NCBI RefSeq assembly: GCF_013359695.1
Contig: NZ_JABFMU010000026.1
Location: forward strand, 1 to 64,000
Reading direction: 5' to 3'
DNA: 64,000 nucleotides
DNA from: Pseudomonas sp. C2B4
GTDB taxonomy: Bacteria > Pseudomonadota > Gammaproteobacteria > Pseudomonadales > Pseudomonadaceae
The notes under the pieces are model-generated. The model had not been told where the DNA came from. It did not search any database and saw only the letters and a program-made list of their open reading frames with translations. Below, piece by piece: positions 1-8,748 of this stretch; the stretch's first letter is position 1, and each line of letters opens with the position of its first letter. The position numbers were made by a program, and so were the translations under genes.

Positions 1-2
1 GT

Positions 3-674
3 GGCAGCACCGTACCGGAAAGGTCAGGTGTTGCACTCAGTTTTTGCGGCCGCCAAGTATTAGTCGTTGACGACCATCAAATCGTTACCCTTGCGGTCAC
101 TAATTTGCTTCGCGAACACGGGTTCGACGTGGTCGGACAAGCCAACACCGGAATCCTGGCCATTGACGGGGTACGAACCCACAAACCCGACCTGGTGATT
201 CTCGACGTGGACATTCCACAACTCGACGGCCTGAGTGTGATGAAGCGCCTGTCCAGTTTCATGCCAAAACCCCGGATCCTGATCTTCACCGGCGCCAAGA
301 ACTCACGCCTGCCCCAGCGTTGCCTGCAAGATGGCGCGTCAGGTTTCGTGAGCAAGGAAGGCACCATGGGTGAACTGTTGAATGCCTGCCTGGCGATCAA
401 GGAGGGTTACACCTGGTTCAAGGCCGACACCATAGACTCGGTGCGCGAAGAGGACTTCAACTCAGACGAGGACGATGCGGTAAAGAAGCTGTCGCCGCGG
501 GAAATGAATGTCTTGCGCTGCCTGGCCGGCGGCCTGACCAACATGAAAATCGCCGAATCCCTGCACATCAGCAACAAGACCGTCAGCACCTACAAGACTC
601 GCCTCCAGGAAAAACTGAAGATCGACAGCATTGTCGAACTGGCGGAATTCGCCAAGCGCCACGGGCTGGTCTAG
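3..674 (+). CDS. LuxR/NarL-type response regulator (BvgA/RocA-like), 5' end outside window
   Basis: A DNA-binding response regulator. The receiver opens with the VLVVDDH strand carrying the acidic pair, the likely phosphoacceptor Asp lies in LVILDVDIPQLDG, and a LuxR-type helix-turn-helix fills the C-terminus (LSPREMNVL to VSTYKTRLQEKL). The frame is open to the left edge with no ATG, GTG or TTG before the TTG at 105. Starting at 105 would delete the receiver's first strand, so the true start is upstream of the window. About 16 residues (GSTVPERSG...) precede the receiver, more than usual for BvgA or EvgA. The nearby hybrid sensor on the opposite strand (1161-4769) ends in a receiver and an HPt domain and is the obvious phosphodonor, as in BvgAS, EvgAS and Pseudomonas RocS1-RocA1. 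Family assignment is firm; the pairing is inferred from neighbourhood. Confidence 0.88.
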   Translation, partial: GSTVPERSGVALSFCGRQVLVVDDHQIVTLAVTNLLREHGFDVVGQANTGILAIDGVRTHKPDLVILDVDIPQLDGLSVMKRLSSFMPKPRILIFTGAKNSRLPQRCLQDGASGFVSKEGTMGELLNACLAIKEGYTWFKADTIDSVREEDFNSDEDDAVKKLSPREMNVLRCLAGGLTNMKIAESLHISNKTVSTYKTRLQEKLKIDSIVELAEFAKRHGLV

Positions 675-687
675 ACATTTGCTACGG

Positions 688-722
688 GCGTAAAAAACTG
701 CATCGCTGCAGTTTTTTTACGC
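688..722. terminator. Bidirectional rho-independent terminator
   Basis: The arms GCGTAAAAAACTGCA and TGCAGTTTTTTTACGC enclose a 4-nt loop. The A- and T-rich flanks let it work in both directions. It sits between the convergent response-regulator gene and the small secreted-protein gene. Confidence 0.85.
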
Positions 723-742
723 TCGGTACAATCACATCGCCT

Positions 743-1060
743 TCAGCTGTGCTCGATGATCAGCACACCGTCCTGCCACAGTTGCGCCAAAGCCGCGACA
801 CCGCCCGTCAGGGTTGCCGATTGCCCGGCAAAACTGACCTGCTGCAGATCCCGACTACCTTCACACACGGCATTATCCGTCGAGCCGCCCAAGGCCGTGG
901 TATTGCCCCATTTGGCCGCTTCCTGTGTCGACAACCCGCAGCCGCCCGCGACCAAAAAACCCTGGAAACGCAAAACACCCGCGTAAGGCGCGGGTGGCGC
1001 AGCCAGACATTGCGCACTGATTGATGCCAACGCCAAAACGAACATCAGTTGCTTACGCAT
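743..1060 (-). CDS. Small secreted protein, fimbrial-subunit-like, 105 aa
   Basis: The N-terminus MRKQLMFVLALASISAQCLA is a clear Sec signal peptide with cleavage expected after CLA, leaving about 85 residues. The mature part starts like a chaperone-usher pilin strand (GVLRFQGFLVAGGC) and has a second Cys (NAVCEG) that could form the usual pilin disulfide. It is shorter than a normal type 1 pilin, which is usually 150 residues or more. It lies 100 bp downstream of, and on the same strand as, the hybrid sensor gene, so the two may be cotranscribed. I do not recognise a named family. A pilin-like or periplasmic accessory protein of the sensor is an inference. Confidence 0.7.
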   Translation of the reverse strand: MRKQLMFVLALASISAQCLAAPPAPYAGVLRFQGFLVAGGCGLSTQEAAKWGNTTALGGSTDNAVCEGSRDLQQVSFAGQSATLTGGVAALAQLWQDGVLIIEHS

Positions 1061-1160
1061 AGATCACCGAGAGACAGAGGAGTACATCTCGGAGTAAAGA
1101 CTACGAGTCATTCCAAGGTAAACAACAGGGGTGAATCTGCGTCACAAATTTCAAAAAAAT

Positions 1161-4100
1161 TTATTCTTTCAACAAGGCGGCCTCCAACTGCAGCAAGTTC
1201 TGTTTCAAGTGATGAACCTGGACCAGACAACTTTCTTCCTGACGTTGCTCGGCAAAGACCTGCAATCGTCGACAGTTTTCCACGACTTCCTGCGCATCGA
1301 TGATTTTCGCCGCGCCTTTGATCTTGTGGGCCAGGCGCGCCAGCTCGGGTAAATCGCCCTGGGCGACAAACACATCGAGCATCACCAGGTCGGCCCGGTT
1401 GCTGCGCACCACCTGCTCGATGAACGTCGCGTGCGCCTGCGCACCCAGGCCATTGACCTTGGCCAGTGACTCAGCGGAAAACGGCATGATGTTGTCCGGA
1501 AATGCCAACTGGATGCGGTTGATCAATTGGTCCAGCGTCAGGGGCTTGAACATGCAATCGCTCATGCCAGCCTGCAGGCACTGTTTGACCACCTCAGTCT
1601 GCGCGTTGGCGGTCAAGCCGAAAACCGGACATGCCGGCAAAGCCTGCTCGCGCTCCCACTGACGCAAGTGCCGGGTAAATTCAAAGCCGTCCATGTTCGG
1701 CATGTTGCAGTCGCTGATGACCAGATCGAACGCCAGGTCGGCGTGCTTGCACATGAACAGCGCCCGCTCGCCGTCTTCGGCAGACTCGACGCGATGGCCG
1801 GCAAATTCCAGTTGCTGGCACAGCAACAGGCGGTTGGCCGCGTGATCATCCACCACCAGCACATGCAATGAGCGCCCCACCCTGGGCACCGATTGCCCGG
1901 TTTCTGCAGACTCCGGTTCTTCGCAGAGCGGCGCGTTGAACATCAGGCTGAAGGTCGAGCCGGCCCCGGGTTCGCTTTCCAGCTGCAATTCGCCGCCCAG
2001 CAGTTCGGCCAGGCGTCGGCAGATACTCAATCCCAGGCCTGTCCCACCCTGTGCGGCCCGGCCGCGACTGGTCTGGACGAACGGTTCGAAAATCGCCAGT
2101 TGTTGGGACTCCGACAACCCGTGCCCGGTGTCTGTCACTTGAATCATCAGATGCGCAACGTCGTCCTGTGAGGCCTGCACCGCATCGAAAACAGCGATCT
2201 CGATGCTGCCGCGATCCGTGAACTTGATGGCGTTGCTCAGCAGATTGGAAACGATCTGCTTCAACAGCAGCGAATCGATCAAAATGTGAGGGTGACGAAC
2301 TTCCATCACCAGGTGGATCTTGAGCCCCTTGCCCTGGGCGCTCGGCTCAAACAGCTTGAACACCGAGTTCATCAGTTTCGGCAAGTCGGTCGGCCGCGGG
2401 GAAGGCTTCATGGCGCCCGACTCGATTTTCGACAGGTCCAGAATATCTCCGATCAGGGACAGCAGCGCCTGCGCGGACTCGTGAGCGACGTCGACCGCCT
2501 CGCGGACTTGCTCGGCACTGCCGCCGCGCCGCTGCAGCAATTCGAGCAGGCCGATAATGGCGTTCAGTGGGGTGCGGATTTCATGGCTCATGCTGGCCAG
2601 GAACACCGACTTCGATCGGTTCGCCGAATCCGCGGTGTCCTTGGCCTGGCGCAGCTCCTGAAGAATCTGCTCACGCTCGGTCAGGTCGATCCAGCCGCCG
2701 ATAATCCCGATGACCTTGCCGTCGACATTACGGAACGGCAGGGTCCAGTGGTAGATCCGGTAAGACTGGCCACAGACCTGCACTTCCATATCGGCGAAGG
2801 TGGGCTCGCCGTCAATCAGGGTGCGCTCGTAAAACTGATGATGGTACTGATTGAAATGCGGCGTCATGACCGGAGAATCGCGCAGGTTCTTGCCCACCAC
2901 GATGTGACGCTCGGTCTGCAAAAAGTCCAGGTAGGACTGATTGCACTGCAACAGCAGGCCTTCATGATCTCGCACGTACAACGCCACGGGCGAGCCATCG
3001 ATCAGGGTCCGGGTGAACTCCAATTGATCCTTGAGCTTGCGTTCGGCCGCCTGGCGCTGGTTGATCTGGTGACGCAAATAGCGGTTCCAGACGAGAAACA
3101 GCACCACGCACAGGAAGGCAATTCCCAACGCCTTGTAGACAAAACCCCGGTAGTTGGTCCAGGAACTGGCCAGGGGCGGCGTGAAGTGACTTCGCCAGCG
3201 CTCGGTCAGGTGCTGCAGGTCTTCCGGCGCAATATCCAGCAAAGCCTTGTTGATAATGCTGATCAGGATTGCTTGATCGCTTCGGGCAACCATCCCGATG
3301 CGCGCCACATCGGGCCCGACGGAGGAACGAATCGCCAGCTCGTTCGGGTAGAAATTCTTGATGAAATAGTCAGCCCCCAATTGCGTGTTGATCGCGCCGT
3401 CGACCTCGCCATCGATCAACATTTCTATACCGCGCACGGTACTTTCGACCTCCTCCAGACCGATGCGCGGGTAGTGCTGCTTCAACCAGGGAATCAACGG
3501 ACTGCCGGCAACGATCGCGACGCAGCGATCGTTGAAATCACTGACGTCGTTCAGCCCTTCCGTTTCTCGCCGGCTGACCAGCACCATCGGGTTGACCGCG
3601 TAGGGCCGACTGAAGGTGATGTTGGCGCCCGACTGCAGCCCGATGATTGCCGATCCGATCAGATGGACCGAACCGTGCCGTAGCTGGTCAATCATGTCGA
3701 TCACGCTGGCACCATGGGTCATGGTGAACTGCATGCCGGTGCGCAGCGAGATTTGCTGCAGGATATCCACGGCAAGGCCACGGAACACACCGTCCTGATC
3801 GTGGAAGGTCATCGGGGCATAACTGCCGCCGACAGCGACCCTGACCTGTGGATGTTGATCGATCCAGCGCTGTTCTTCTGCCGTGAAACCGAGCATGGGC
3901 GGTTGCTCGACATACTTGGCGGCCAGATCCCAACGCGAGGTAATGCGCAGGCGACGGGCCAGCGGAAGGGCTTCCAGCGTCTGATTGATGGCCTTCAGTA
4001 AGTGCGGCTTCCTGGAGCTGACGGCAAAGGCGATGTTCATTTCGGGTTGAATCGCATCACCGGCGATGTAGGCGCCGTTGTAAAACGTACTTTTGATCAG

Positions 4101-4769
4101 ATGATCCGCCGACGCCGCATCGCTCCAATAAGCGTCCGCCTGACCATAGACCAAGGCAGACAAGGCATTGAGATCCGAGCTTTCGGGCACCAGCACCGCT
4201 TCCGGATACTGGGATTTCAACTGCTGGTACAGCTCCTGGTCGCTGGTAAATGCAAGCCTTTGCCCCTTCAACCGATCCAGGCCCTTTGCACTGTCGCCGA
4301 TGCGTTTGACGATCACCGCTCGATCGAGCAGGTAGGGACTGCTGACCAGCAGGTCGTCGCGTGCACCTCCGGGACCGGTGTGGATGGCCAACAGATCCGC
4401 ATAGTTCGTCACCACCGCCTGCTCGGCTTCATGCCGAGTGCGGTAGCGAAAGATCTGAATGTCGGTGAACCCCAGAGAACCGCGCAACACGCCCAGGTAG
4501 TCGGCGGTCACACCTTCGAACTTGTCGGGTTCAAACCCGACATCAAACGGGGGAAAGGCGTTACCCCACACCGCCACGCGCAAAACCGGATGCTTATCCA
4601 GCCATTTGCGGGTCGCCGGGGCAAAGTCGACAATCGGTGCGATCACTGGCGTTTGAACGAGCAACTGCAACCGGGCGGGTTGGGCCTGTACAGTCGTGGC
4701 CAACAGCAGCCAAGCCAGCAGTTGCCATCCTTTACAGGCGGCAAAGCGAAAAGAACTGGTCAAAAACAC
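1161..4769 (-). CDS. BvgS/EvgS/RocS-type unorthodox hybrid sensor histidine kinase
   Basis: A 1202-residue inner-membrane phosphorelay kinase. In order: signal peptide (about 1-29, ending TTVQAQ); two periplasmic Venus-flytrap domains of the SBP_bac_3 type (about 45-280 and 295-535); one transmembrane helix (about 548-570); a PAS domain (about 585-705); HisKA with the SHEIRTP box (His near 726); HATPase with N and G boxes (NAIKF, GTGLGLS); a receiver with Asp in VISDCNMP (near 1018); and a C-terminal HPt with LAHKIKG (His near 1146). This is the full BvgS/EvgS layout, also found in Pseudomonas RocS1, which controls cup fimbriae. The predicted start is GTG at 4769, with GGAAAA just upstream. 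Its likely partner is the LuxR-type regulator at 3-674. The ligand cannot be read from sequence. Confidence 0.95.
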   Translation of the reverse strand: MFLTSSFRFAACKGWQLLAWLLLATTVQAQPARLQLLVQTPVIAPIVDFAPATRKWLDKHPVLRVAVWGNAFPPFDVGFEPDKFEGVTADYLGVLRGSLGFTDIQIFRYRTRHEAEQAVVTNYADLLAIHTGPGGARDDLLVSSPYLLDRAVIVKRIGDSAKGLDRLKGQRLAFTSDQELYQQLKSQYPEAVLVPESSDLNALSALVYGQADAYWSDAASADHLIKSTFYNGAYIAGDAIQPEMNIAFAVSSRKPHLLKAINQTLEALPLARRLRITSRWDLAAKYVEQPPMLGFTAEEQRWIDQHPQVRVAVGGSYAPMTFHDQDGVFRGLAVDILQQISLRTGMQFTMTHGASVIDMIDQLRHGSVHLIGSAIIGLQSGANITFSRPYAVNPMVLVSRRETEGLNDVSDFNDRCVAIVAGSPLIPWLKQHYPRIGLEEVESTVRGIEMLIDGEVDGAINTQLGADYFIKNFYPNELAIRSSVGPDVARIGMVARSDQAILISIINKALLDIAPEDLQHLTERWRSHFTPPLASSWTNYRGFVYKALGIAFLCVVLFLVWNRYLRHQINQRQAAERKLKDQLEFTRTLIDGSPVALYVRDHEGLLLQCNQSYLDFLQTERHIVVGKNLRDSPVMTPHFNQYHHQFYERTLIDGEPTFADMEVQVCGQSYRIYHWTLPFRNVDGKVIGIIGGWIDLTEREQILQELRQAKDTADSANRSKSVFLASMSHEIRTPLNAIIGLLELLQRRGGSAEQVREAVDVAHESAQALLSLIGDILDLSKIESGAMKPSPRPTDLPKLMNSVFKLFEPSAQGKGLKIHLVMEVRHPHILIDSLLLKQIVSNLLSNAIKFTDRGSIEIAVFDAVQASQDDVAHLMIQVTDTGHGLSESQQLAIFEPFVQTSRGRAAQGGTGLGLSICRRLAELLGGELQLESEPGAGSTFSLMFNAPLCEEPESAETGQSVPRVGRSLHVLVVDDHAANRLLLCQQLEFAGHRVESAEDGERALFMCKHADLAFDLVISDCNMPNMDGFEFTRHLRQWEREQALPACPVFGLTANAQTEVVKQCLQAGMSDCMFKPLTLDQLINRIQLAFPDNIMPFSAESLAKVNGLGAQAHATFIEQVVRSNRADLVMLDVFVAQGDLPELARLAHKIKGAAKIIDAQEVVENCRRLQVFAEQRQEESCLVQVHHLKQNLLQLEAALLKE

Positions 4770-4839
4770 TTTTCCAAAACAAATAAAACAGGCGCAGAAA
4801 CTAATAAGTTACTGCAATAAACTCCAGCGCAATTAGTGC

Positions 4840-4877
4840 GTAGGACCAAACATTCACTACTGTCGGATCAATCCTAC
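4840..4877. promoter_or_regulatory. Inverted heptamer pair GTAGGAC ... ATCCTAC between divergent genes
   Basis: GTAGGAC (4840-4846) and TCCTAC (4872-4877) form an inverted pair in the intergenic region between the hybrid sensor gene and the receiver-like gene. The same pair, GTAGGAC ... GTCCTAC, occurs ahead of the autotransporter gene at 8423-8483. Inverted heptamers are typical targets of NarL/LuxR-type response regulators. That this is the binding site of the adjacent regulator is inference. Confidence 0.35.
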
Positions 4878-4956
4878 TTAACGAAGCGGCGAAAACCTTC
4901 AAGAAACTCAAAGTGCAAAGCCTAGGGTGTCTTATTTAGTCACCGGGTTTATTGCC

Positions 4957-5349
4957 ATGAAGAATTCCGCATTGAAAATATTGTTGATAGAAGACAATGC
5001 CATTCTGGCTCATGCCTCCCAAAACAGCGCCAACGAAGCCGGCGTCTACTGCATACGTCACTGCGATTCAACTGAGCAGGCGCTGGAAACAAACGCCAAA
5101 AGCCCCATTCAATTCAATGTGGCGCTGCTTAAATACGCGGGTGATATCCAGACTGACTTACAGCACATGAATGCACTTCACCGACAGGGAAAAACCCGGG
5201 CAATCGTACTGGTCGGAAGTTATTCACCCCATGAAAAACAAGCATTGAAAAAGGCCGCCCGGACTCAGGAACTTCCGTTGCTTGGCCTGCTTGATCTGCC
5301 ACTGAGCAGCGGCCATTTGCGCAACCTGCTACAGACAGCCGCCGTGTAA
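4957..5349 (+). CDS. Stand-alone receiver-like protein lacking the phosphoacceptor Asp
   Basis: A 130-residue single-domain protein. The first strand, LKILLIEDNAIL, keeps the acidic residues of a CheY-like receiver, but the third strand reads FNVALLKYAGD where a receiver has LLD. The phosphoacceptor Asp is therefore replaced by Lys. The fifth-strand region (LPLLGLLDLPLSSGHL) lacks an obvious K-P pair. Such pseudo-receivers usually work by protein contact and are not phosphorylated. The ATG at 4957 gives a compact receiver; an in-frame GTG at 4927 would add ten residues. It is divergent from the hybrid sensor gene, a position that suggests a modulatory role in that phosphorelay. Function is inferred only from fold and context. 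Confidence 0.75.
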   Translation: MKNSALKILLIEDNAILAHASQNSANEAGVYCIRHCDSTEQALETNAKSPIQFNVALLKYAGDIQTDLQHMNALHRQGKTRAIVLVGSYSPHEKQALKKAARTQELPLLGLLDLPLSSGHLRNLLQTAAV

Positions 5350-5377
5350 ACAGCGCGGTCGTGGCCGATGGATCTTC

Positions 5378-5408
5378 AAAAACAAACCCGACATCCTCCG
5401 ATGTCGGG
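5378..5408 (-). terminator. Rho-independent terminator of the autotransporter gene
   Basis: The stem CCCGACAT / ATGTCGGG has a 6-nt loop. On the minus strand it is followed by a T-rich run (TTTGTTTTTG). It lies just after the autotransporter stop codon and between two convergent genes. Confidence 0.75.
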
Positions 5409-5422
5409 TCGTCGCGCTTCAA

Positions 5423-8380
5423 TTACCAGAGGTAGCGATAACCCAGGGTCAATCCCCACGGTTGCGTGATGTCATGACCTTTGGCGAACTCGGCATCCAG
5501 GGCAATCTTGCTGCGCTCGCTGATCTGCACGATGCCGCCAAACCCCAGCTCCAGTCGATCGCCAGGCAACTCGGCCTTGAGACGGTTGCCGTTGACCTTG
5601 ACGGTACTGGCGCCGGCATGTTCGGTGATCCACGAGGCCTTGGCATAGGGTTGGATTTCCATCCCGTTTTCCAGCGTCATGTTGCGGCCGAACAACGATC
5701 CCAAACGGCTTTGCAGGGAGTTCGTGTCATCGGCATCCACACGCAAACCGTTGGTCGCGGTGTAATCGCCACCGGTGGTGTGGGTCGCTGTCACTTCAAG
5801 TTGCGGCTCGACGAACCAGCCATCCTTGAGCTTGATATGACGGCCGACTTCAACGTCCATGCCCACGCCCTGGTTGGTGTAGGAGCCTTTGACCGGGGTG
5901 CCCAGGTTGGTCGGGGTTTTGACTTCGTTATCGAAATGGCTGTATTTGGCCACCGTGTCGACATAGAAACCGCTGTCGTGCAGGTAAGTGGCGTACGTGC
6001 CGATCATCCGGCTCTGTACATCACCCGACGCGCCCTCGCCAAAATTCATGTTCGAACGCGCGCCACCCACGACGCCACCGACGTACAACTTGCCCTCGCC
6101 GACGGCAAACGCCTTGTCCGCGCCCACTTCCATGCCGGTGACATTTTGCGTGTAGGAGCGACTGGACCCTTCAGCCACGTCGAAACGCCTGCCGATGGCC
6201 CGCGTCCATACCCCGCCTTCGTCCTTGCCCATGCGCAGTTCGCCCAGGCGCTTGACCAGTGCGTTCATCTGCGCGCTCCACAGCGTGGCCCCGGCGGTTT
6301 GTGACGCCAGCGCCGCGTTCGCGCCCTTGGAAAGGTCACCAGGACCGGGACCCGTCACGGGAGGCACAACGGGATCAAGGGGATCGATCGGGTTGACCGG
6401 ATCAATCGGCGTCAGCGGATCGACCGGAGGTTCGACGGTCACGCTGTTTCGCAAAAACCAGTCATCGCCTTGCTGAGCCAGTGTGTAACGGAAGGCACCG
6501 GCATCAACGTGCCCGCCAAAGAGTCCGAACGTACCGCTGCCGCCATGGCCGTCGACCACCTGCAGCTGTTGCCCGGGACCGCTCGGTTCAAGACCGGAAT
6601 CCTCAATGACCAGGGTGTGGCTGCCGGAAATCTGTCCGTTGACCCGCAGCAGGTCGCCCTGCAAGGTCGACAAATCGGTATTGAGATCGAAGCGGCCGGA
6701 ACCGCTCAAGTCTTCGTTGATCGTCAACGTCTTGAAAGCGCCGTTGAGCGACGGTTCAAACACCACGTGGCCATTGGTTTGATTCAACGTGCCAACGTTC
6801 GAGTCGGCCGTCATGATCCACAGGCTGTCTTCCAGGTCGAGGTTTTGCAGTCCGTCGATGGCGCCGTGCAATGCCGATTGATTTCTCAGCGCCACCTCGA
6901 CTTGCTGGGCCTCCACGAGAATATCGCCGTTCAATGTCGAAGCAATCGCCGCCACCGACACCTGTTCATCCGCCACCCGCGTACCGTCGCTCAATTCCCG
7001 GACAGTGGTATGCAGCACCCGCTCACCCGCGAGCCGGCTATCGAGCAGTTCCAGGCGCAGCCCGCCGGAGGCATGCACTGCCGTCTCCTGCGCCGTCACT
7101 TGAGAACCCAGCAATTGCAGGGAATTGATAAGGCCGTTCCTGGACAACGAACGCACACCCACGCTGTCCTCGTCCATCACCTGAACCAGCGTATCCGCCA
7201 GCCCCATCTGCGCCCCATCCTGCAACAGCAAGCCACGAGCGCCCGCGCCCTGGGCATTGACCGTCAAGCCTTGACCCTGAATACGCGAAGCCCCGACGCC
7301 GACAAGCCCGAAACCGCCGCCCTCTGCATTGATCGCAACGTCATTGAGGTCAATCCGCGTGAGAGGCCCCACAGCGAAAACACCTGCACTGAGGCCGTGG
7401 GTTTGAACGTCCACCTCATTGGCCACGACAGAGGAACCATTATCGGCATAGAGGCCGTGAGCGCTGTCGCCGAATGTCTCGATCGAACTTTTCTGCACGT
7501 CGATCAACGCGCCGCTCTGAGCAATGGCGCCATTGGCACTGGCACCGCGAGTGCTGATCTGGACGTCGTTGACCAGCACCAGGCTGGTATTGCTGGCAGC
7601 CCAGATGCCATGCGCATTCCGTCCGGCCGTGTCGATGCCGGTACCCTGCAACGCCACCATTGAATCGCGGTTGGCGTTGACGCCTTTGGCGTTGTCGCCC
7701 GTTGTCTGGATGAAGCTGTTCAGCACACTGCCCCTGGAACGCTCTTGCTCATTGACACCCCGGATATACAACCCATCGGCGGCAAGACCTTGAGTCAGAA
7801 TGGAGGTGAGGTGCATATCAAGTGTGCTGGCGGTAACGGCATTCACACCCCGGGCACCGGCACCCTGGGTGTTGATTTGAGCGGCCTCCAGCCGCAGCTG
7901 TGCGCCATTGCCCAACGTCGCGCCGTGGGCGTTCTGGCCCAGTGTCTGCACGTCGCCGCTGGCCAGGACAATCCGGCTATCCTGGCCACTGGCCGACACC
8001 CCCGATGCATTGCTGCCGGTGGTGGAAAGCTGCGCACCGTTCAACATGGCCTCACCGGCCATCACCTGCACGGCGTGGCTGCCGAGCCCTGTGGTACTGA
8101 ACGAACTTTCGGTGATCCTCGCGACCGCCCCCTCCCCGTCGATCAACAGCACGGGTTCGTAGTCATTGGCGGTCGTGACCGTCAATTTACTCAGGGCAAT
8201 CTGATCGCCCTTGCCCAATTCAATCGGGGCCGCATGGGCATGGGAAAACGCAGCCCAGACCAGGGAAATACCTGTCGCCAGGGCATGGGGTTTCAATCGG
8301 AGGCAACGCACGGGAGTGGTCCTTGTATCGAGTCGAAAGGTCGAAAAAGATGAGCTGCACGCAAACACTTCGCGGCTCAC
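5423..8380 (-). CDS. Pertactin-like autotransporter (type Va secretion)
   Basis: A 985-residue protein with three visible parts. The N-terminus has an extended signal region ending near AAFSHAHA. The passenger (about 50-640) is built of recurring short units rich in G-x-x-A-x-G (for example AQINTQGAGARGV, GIDTAGRNAHGI), as expected for a beta-helix. A proline-rich linker of repeated D-P pairs (about 647-675) leads to a C-terminal 12-strand beta-barrel of about 270 residues ending in LTLGYRYLW, with the typical aromatic last residue. The barrel would sit in the outer membrane and display or release the passenger. No protease catalytic triad is evident, so adhesion is more likely than proteolysis. 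The gene follows a Bvg/Roc-type sensor; in Bordetella, pertactin is a BvgAS target, but linkage here is inference. Confidence 0.92.
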   Translation of the reverse strand: MSREVFACSSSFSTFRLDTRTTPVRCLRLKPHALATGISLVWAAFSHAHAAPIELGKGDQIALSKLTVTTANDYEPVLLIDGEGAVARITESSFSTTGLGSHAVQVMAGEAMLNGAQLSTTGSNASGVSASGQDSRIVLASGDVQTLGQNAHGATLGNGAQLRLEAAQINTQGAGARGVNAVTASTLDMHLTSILTQGLAADGLYIRGVNEQERSRGSVLNSFIQTTGDNAKGVNANRDSMVALQGTGIDTAGRNAHGIWAASNTSLVLVNDVQISTRGASANGAIAQSGALIDVQKSSIETFGDSAHGLYADNGSSVVANEVDVQTHGLSAGVFAVGPLTRIDLNDVAINAEGGGFGLVGVGASRIQGQGLTVNAQGAGARGLLLQDGAQMGLADTLVQVMDEDSVGVRSLSRNGLINSLQLLGSQVTAQETAVHASGGLRLELLDSRLAGERVLHTTVRELSDGTRVADEQVSVAAIASTLNGDILVEAQQVEVALRNQSALHGAIDGLQNLDLEDSLWIMTADSNVGTLNQTNGHVVFEPSLNGAFKTLTINEDLSGSGRFDLNTDLSTLQGDLLRVNGQISGSHTLVIEDSGLEPSGPGQQLQVVDGHGGSGTFGLFGGHVDAGAFRYTLAQQGDDWFLRNSVTVEPPVDPLTPIDPVNPIDPLDPVVPPVTGPGPGDLSKGANAALASQTAGATLWSAQMNALVKRLGELRMGKDEGGVWTRAIGRRFDVAEGSSRSYTQNVTGMEVGADKAFAVGEGKLYVGGVVGGARSNMNFGEGASGDVQSRMIGTYATYLHDSGFYVDTVAKYSHFDNEVKTPTNLGTPVKGSYTNQGVGMDVEVGRHIKLKDGWFVEPQLEVTATHTTGGDYTATNGLRVDADDTNSLQSRLGSLFGRNMTLENGMEIQPYAKASWITEHAGASTVKVNGNRLKAELPGDRLELGFGGIVQISERSKIALDAEFAKGHDITQPWGLTLGYRYLW

Positions 8381-8422
8381 TCATGGCTTCGCCAATTTTC
8401 AACCGATGACGCATGGCACCCC

Positions 8423-8483
8423 GTAGGACTGAACCATCAGACGATGTCGTCCAGATCCCTACAGCAATAACGAATCGTCCTAC
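8423..8483. promoter_or_regulatory. Inverted heptamers GTAGGAC ... GTCCTAC upstream of the autotransporter
   Basis: GTAGGAC at 8423-8429 and GTCCTAC at 8477-8483 form an inverted pair 40-100 bp upstream of the autotransporter start; a related CCCTAC lies between them at 8458-8463. The same heptamers flank the hybrid-sensor promoter region at 4840-4877. A shared regulator site is plausible but unproven. Confidence 0.35.
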
Positions 8484-8514
8484 ATGGACGCGCCATGATT
8501 TCAAGGGATGGTGC

Positions 8515-8748
8515 TTATGGCGTTTTATGGCGTTCGCTGGAAAGCCGCTCGGCGAATGCATCGACGTCGGGCACCCCTTCTTCGGGCATTTCACGCAATG
8601 TCGCCTGCACCAGGCGCATCTGGCGGATAAACCGCCGACAGTTGGAGCAAAACAGCAAATGGTGTCGCACCATGAATGTCTTGCGAAAGCTCAATTGCCC
8701 ATCGAGATAATCACTGGCAGCGGCCACTTGGTCTTTGCAGGTCAACAT
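8515..8748 (-). CDS. Zinc-finger (zf-HC2) anti-sigma factor
   Basis: A 77-residue protein with the putative zinc-finger anti-sigma motif H30-x3-C34-x2-C37 (HLLFCSNC) plus an upstream Cys4, the arrangement of the ZAS/zf-HC2 family. There is no transmembrane helix, so it is cytoplasmic and may sense metal or redox state through its Cys residues. Its ATG overlaps the stop of the ECF sigma gene by 7 bp (ATGTTGA), so translation is coupled. Such overlapping pairs are almost always sigma plus cognate anti-sigma. The trailing half is short and helical (VDAFAERL). In this locus it most likely holds the sigma factor inactive until the stress that calls for bufferin arises. Confidence 0.85.
   Translation of the reverse strand: MLTCKDQVAAASDYLDGQLSFRKTFMVRHHLLFCSNCRRFIRQMRLVQATLREMPEEGVPDVDAFAERLSSERHKTP

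Noticed and set aside
2286..3683. 465-codon ORF opposite the hybrid sensor gene
   Set aside because: High-GC third-position shadow; low-complexity composition rich in R, Q, H and G, no ribosome site, and the opposite strand encodes a complete multidomain kinase.
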